A DNA stretch of 20,634 nucleotides from a virus: IMG/VR virus record IMGVR_UViG_3300047319_001270, positions 1 to 20,634 of that record, one strand, 5' to 3'. How positions within the stretch are numbered: the first letter of the stretch is position 1; each line of letters starts with the position of its first letter. The notes beneath the pieces were generated by a model. That model was not told the DNA's origin, did no database searches, and saw only the letters and a list, made by a program, of their open reading frames with translations. The position numbers and the translations under genes were made by a program. Shown piece by piece: positions 17,612 through 20,634 of this stretch.

Positions 17612-18385
17612 ATGAACACAACGACATACCCGGAACTGCGGGAAGACGCGATTAGACTTGGGCTGATGTTTTACATGGGCGAGGTGCAGTGCAAGCACGG
17701 CGCAGTCGGCCCCAGATATGTATCAAAACGAGCTTGCGCATGCGTAGACTGTAAAGAAGAGCGGCGCTTGTTCACGAAGGCATATCGAGAAGGGGGCAAG
17801 GGAGACGGCGCTGCGAGGGGCGCTCGGCCACGCGAGAAGAGGATGAGAATCGGAGTCGAGGCGGTGGAGTATCCGAAGCTTCGAGCCGATGCGATCAGAC
17901 TCGGCTTTTCTCGGTATATCGGAGAGGTGCCATGCAAATATGGATCAATGGGGCCGAGGTATGTCTCCACTCGCCAGTGCACCTGCGATCACTGCAAAGA
18001 AGAAGAGAGCCGAAAAAAACGCGAACATCGCGCCAGAGGAGCGCGCCCGATCGACGTTGATTCCGCGATCGGAAAGAACCCGAGAAGAGCGGCGGCGACC
18101 GCAAGAGAGATCAGCTACATTCGGCGCAAACTCAGAGAGGCGCGCGCGCTGCCTAAATGGTTCGGGGAGTTCGACGAACTCGTAATCATTGAGGCGAACG
18201 ATCTGTCGAGGCGGAGAGAGGATGCGACCGGAATCAAGTGGAGTGTGGACCACCTGATTCCGATCCAGGCGCAGCAGGCTTGCGGTCTTCATTGCGCGAG
18301 CAATATCTCGGTGATCCCTCTGAAAATGAACATGCAGAAGGGAAACCGGATGAAGTACACAGAGCCTTTCGAGTGGCTTCGCTAG
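17612..18385 (+). CDS. HNH endonuclease with duplicated zinc-binding module
   Basis: The start at 17612 follows GGGG by 5 bp. The 257 residues contain two copies of one module (6-50 and 87-130): YPELREDAIRLGLMFYMGEV and YPKLRADAIRLGFSRYIGEV, each followed by CK-(H/Y)-G, GPRYVS and a CxCxxCK knuckle. The C-terminus has the HNH core WSVDHLIPIQ, CGLHCASNISVIPL and KMNMQKGNR (210-246). It uses many AGA/AGG Arg codons, unlike its neighbours, and lies alone on the plus strand between minus genes, so it was probably acquired separately. The substrate is unknown. Confidence 0.8.
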   Translation: MNTTTYPELREDAIRLGLMFYMGEVQCKHGAVGPRYVSKRACACVDCKEERRLFTKAYREGGKGDGAARGARPREKRMRIGVEAVEYPKLRADAIRLGFSRYIGEVPCKYGSMGPRYVSTRQCTCDHCKEEESRKKREHRARGARPIDVDSAIGKNPRRAAATAREISYIRRKLREARALPKWFGEFDELVIIEANDLSRRREDATGIKWSVDHLIPIQAQQACGLHCASNISVIPLKMNMQKGNRMKYTEPFEWLR

Positions 18386-18774
18386 GCCGCAGTCGGTGCG
18401 CCCTTCCAGTGGGACCCGCCGCCGCCAACGCGGACGCCCGCCCACAAGAGCGCCGCTCTCCACGCCGGCACGCCCGACGCTATCGCCGCCTCGCGCAGCA
18501 CCGCGTCGGCGACATCGCGCGTCACCGGGTGCGCGGTGTACAGCCAGTCATGCAGAGCCGACGCTGCGTGTGCCGTGTCGCCGCACAGCACGAACGCGAA
18601 CGCGGCGCGCGGCACGCTCGCGAAGTCGGTTTCGAACCCGGCCGGGACGACGAACACCCGCCCCGCCGTGTCGGAGTCATACACGAGGGGCGACGTCAGG
18701 CGCCACGTTCCGCGCCCGTCGTTTGTCGCGTCGCTCACAAGCTCGACGCGTAGATCGGTGAGAAAGCGGCTCAT
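18382..18774 (-). CDS. DUF1353 phage protein
   Basis: The core VVPAGFETDFASVPRAAFAF with ASALHDWLY and ADAVLREAAIASGVPAWRAA is diagnostic for DUF1353, a small family found in tail or lysis regions of many phages. The His-Asp-Trp of HDWLY and the DFASVP loop are the conserved points. The role is not established. The length of 130 residues is normal. Its start overlaps the lipoprotein gene stop (ATGA). Its end overlaps the HNH gene end by 4 bp on the opposite strand. Confidence 0.85.
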   Translation of the reverse strand: MSRFLTDLRVELVSDATNDGRGTWRLTSPLVYDSDTAGRVFVVPAGFETDFASVPRAAFAFVLCGDTAHAASALHDWLYTAHPVTRDVADAVLREAAIASGVPAWRAALLWAGVRVGGGGSHWKGAPTAA

Positions 18775-19187
18775 TGTGCGTTCGCGATGGCGGTTGCGAG
18801 CGCGACTTGCGCGGCGGTCACGGCGATTTCGGCGGCGGTCTTCTGCGATTGATCCATCGCCGACGCGTCGATCACTTTGATCAGCGCCGGGATCGCGTCA
18901 TTCGCGAAGGTCTGCACGTCAGCGAGCGAGAACGAGGCGCCCGAAGAACTGGCGAACGCGCACGCGGTCGATACCTTGCCCGATACGTCGGAGAGTTTGG
19001 CGATCGCGTCAGGCGACAATTGCGACTGCATCGCGAGCATCGAGGAGAGGAACGGCTGCACGACGATGCACTGCTTCTTTGCCTGCGCTTGCAGGGTTGC
19101 CGCGGCTTGCGCCGGCGCGACGGTCGCGCATGCGGAGAGAACGAGCGCGGCGAAGCCTGCCGCGAGCAGCATCAGAATGCGTTTCAT
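18771..19187 (-). CDS. Phage-encoded lipoprotein
   Basis: MKRILMLLAAGFAALVLSAC is a clear lipoprotein signal with lipobox LSAC and Cys20. The mature part, about 119 residues, is Ala/Ser/Gln-rich and helical, with Cys near KKQCIVV and TACAF that could form a disulphide in the periplasm. I place the start at 19187 with AAAGG upstream. Phage lipoproteins can serve in superinfection exclusion or lysis; nothing here decides between these. It is coupled to the DUF1353 gene. Confidence 0.75.
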   Translation of the reverse strand: MKRILMLLAAGFAALVLSACATVAPAQAAATLQAQAKKQCIVVQPFLSSMLAMQSQLSPDAIAKLSDVSGKVSTACAFASSSGASFSLADVQTFANDAIPALIKVIDASAMDQSQKTAAEIAVTAAQVALATAIANAQ

Positions 19188-19212
19188 GGATTGCCTTTCG
19201 AGAGGGGAGGGG

Positions 19213-19521
19213 TTACGAGACGCCGTTGATGACGCGCGTGCCGACCGGAACTTGCATCGTTCGGCTGTCTGTGCGCGATTGCGTCGTGACAGTGATTTCG
19301 ACGTCGTATGTCGTGCCGCGCGTGCCGCCGCCGAGCCAGAAGGTGACGACGCCGCCACTGACCGACGTCGCCTTGCCGGTCGGATTGACGGTTACGCCGG
19401 CGTCAGCGGTGACGGTTGCGCTTACGATGGTTTCGCCCTGCGCGAGCCAGGCGGACCAGTCCATTTGATAGTCGAGGATTGCGGCCGGCGACTTTGCCGG
19501 GATCGGAACAGGTAACGCCAT
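19213..19521 (-). CDS. Phage fibre-tail adaptor protein
   Basis: The 102-residue product reads AILDYQMDWSAWLAQGETIV, then TVTADAGVTV, VVTFWLGGGTRGTTYDVEIT and RTDSRTMQVPV. This is the immunoglobulin-like fold of phage fibre-tail adaptor proteins: LDYxxDWSxWL, WLxGGxxGxxY and GRxDxRxxxxxV. It links the tail fibre to the tail. GGAGT lies 3 bp before the ATG, so spacing is short. The fibre gene lies just upstream on the same strand. Confidence 0.82.
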   Translation of the reverse strand: MALPVPIPAKSPAAILDYQMDWSAWLAQGETIVSATVTADAGVTVNPTGKATSVSGGVVTFWLGGGTRGTTYDVEITVTTQSRTDSRTMQVPVGTRVINGVS

Positions 19522-19531
19522 AGGACTCCGT

Positions 19532-20634
19532 TTATGGTGATGCCGCGACTCGTCGAGTCTCAGCAGGAACGACGAAGCGGCGCGATTCAGGCGTCACGCG
19601 CGCGGCGCGAATCTCCGGCGACGCAGCAAGCCGCCGAGCGTCAGGGCCGACCAAAACAGCGCGCACTTCAGCGGGAACCGAGACGCGCGTCGGGCTTGGC
19701 GTGCTCGTGTCGATCGACGTCGCGTAGAGAAGCCCGGAGACGCCCGCCAGAGAGCCGCCGATTGTTGCGACGGGGTTCGCGTAGGTAAGCGCCGAGAACG
19801 CGCCAGAGACGCCCGCCAGCGCGCCGGAAATGGCGCTGATAGCGATGCTCTCGGATGCCGCGAGCGAGCCGCCGACGCCATCGAGCCGACCGGCGATGAG
19901 CGCAGCCGATCCGTTAAGCGTCGATGCGGAGAACGCGCCGGATACGCCGGCGAGCGAACCCGCAAGCGATGCCGCGATGACTTCGGATGCCGCGAGCGCG
20001 CCACTGATGCCAGCGAGCGAGCCGGAGAGGGAAGCGCCGGAGCCGGAAGACGCGACGAACGAACCCGTCAGGCCGGAGAGCGCGCCGGCGAGTGATGCCG
20101 GGATCGACTGCGATGCGCCGAACGAGCCGCCGACGCCTCCAAGCGCGCCCGATAGCGACGCACCGACCGATTCGGATGCGGCGATGCTGCCGGAGACGCC
20201 CGCGAGCGAACCGCCGACAGTCGCGCCGATGGATTCGCCGCCAGTGATCGCGCCGGTCATCACGCCGAGGATCGCAGCGAGAGCAGCAGGGAGAGATTCG
20301 GAGCCGGAGAGCGCGCCGGTCGCGTTGCCGAGCGAGCCGGAAATCGTTGCAGTCGTCGCAACCGGCGTATAGGTGATGACGATCACGCCTTGCGCGCCAG
20401 TACCGCCGCCCGCATAGTTAGCGCCGGTCGAGTTATACCCGCCAGCGCCGCCGCCGCCGCCATACAGACCGCCGTTTCCGCCCTTGCCGACTGGCGCGAT
20501 GCTCGAGCCCGCACCGCCAGCACCGCCGCCGCCGCCCGCACCCGCAGAGCCGCCTGCCATGTCTGAGCCGGGACCGCCCGCGCCAGGCGTGCCGTTCGTG
20601 CCGGTTCCGCTTGCGTCGCCGTAAGCGCCGCCGC
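19532..20634 (-). CDS. Tail fibre protein with Gly-rich domain and C-terminal repeats (5' end outside window)
   Basis: The frame is open to the window edge, so the N-terminus is missing; the ATG at 20560 is internal. The visible part has a Gly-rich domain (GGAGGAGSSIAPVGKGGNGG ... GGGGGAGGYNSTGANYAGGG) ending in GAQGVIVITYTP, which is typical of phage tail fibre ends. About ten repeats of 21-23 residues follow, of the type GSLAGVSGSIAASESVGAS, and then an Arg-rich tail with VSVPAEVRAVLVGPDARRLA. The repeats should form a beta-helical or fibrous shaft or a host-binding region. The adaptor gene comes directly next. Confidence 0.8.
   Translation of the reverse strand, partial: GGAYGDASGTGTNGTPGAGGPGSDMAGGSAGAGGGGGAGGAGSSIAPVGKGGNGGLYGGGGGAGGYNSTGANYAGGGTGAQGVIVITYTPVATTATISGSLGNATGALSGSESLPAALAAILGVMTGAITGGESIGATVGGSLAGVSGSIAASESVGASLSGALGGVGGSFGASQSIPASLAGALSGLTGSFVASSGSGASLSGSLAGISGALAASEVIAASLAGSLAGVSGAFSASTLNGSAALIAGRLDGVGGSLAASESIAISAISGALAGVSGAFSALTYANPVATIGGSLAGVSGLLYATSIDTSTPSPTRVSVPAEVRAVLVGPDARRLAASPEIRAARVTPESRRFVVPAETRRVAASP

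Noticed and set aside
1-20634. CRISPR array
   Set aside because: No set of direct repeats with unique spacers of 25-40 bp was seen; the 22-24 bp array at 16189 has no spacer structure.
1-20634. Integrase, attachment site, insertion sequence, rRNA or tRNA gene
   Set aside because: No tyrosine or serine recombinase, transposase or RNA gene is recognisable in any frame of the window.

Overview
This GC-rich window looks like part of the genome of a temperate tailed phage of a betaproteobacterium, most likely Burkholderia or a close relative. The host guess rests on codon use and on the style of the small phage proteins. No database search was possible. The strongest single theme is that phage lytic functions sit beside a plasmid maintenance module, so the element is probably a phage-plasmid whose prophage replicates as an episome. 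No integrase is visible here.

Positions 1-5440 form an accessory early region of about twenty very small genes on both strands, many coupled by ATGA or TGATG overlaps. It starts with a Lar-type zinc-ribbon protein and holds four sigma70-like promoters, each overlapped by the same dyad (AACAGTCAA, 7-8 bp spacer, TTGACTGTT). Three of these dyads sit between divergent genes. The gene-poor stretches at 2591-3038 and 5039-5440 hold long nested inverted repeats. The first is best read as a structured RNA on the minus strand, made of two tandem modules of the same architecture.

Positions 5445-9100 hold the regulatory switch and lytic replication. A minus-strand HTH regulator faces a plus-strand early gene, followed by a DUF1376 replication protein, a DnaC-like helicase loader, a small Cys-rich protein and an HTH protein that may be a late regulator. 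A 32-bp perfect palindrome and a 7-bp tandem repeat lie inside the DUF1376 gene and are a candidate lytic origin.

Positions 9115-15168 are one recombination and nuclease operon set: ERF annealing protein, SSB, PolB-like 3'-5' exonuclease, AP2-HNH endonuclease, VRR-NUC nuclease, NinB-like protein, Ref-like HNH protein and several small unknown genes.

Positions 15169-17611 are the plasmid module: a DnaA-box region, two small minus genes, a RepL-family initiator, a periodic iteron-like array, DnaA-like boxes around a hairpin, a ribbon-helix-helix partner, ParA, and ATACGTAT palindromes that look like a centromere or operator. A plus-strand HNH gene with a duplicated zinc module, and with codon use unlike its neighbours, follows. 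Positions 18382-20634 return to minus-strand structural genes: DUF1353 protein, lipoprotein, fibre-tail adaptor and a repeat-rich tail fibre that runs off the window end.
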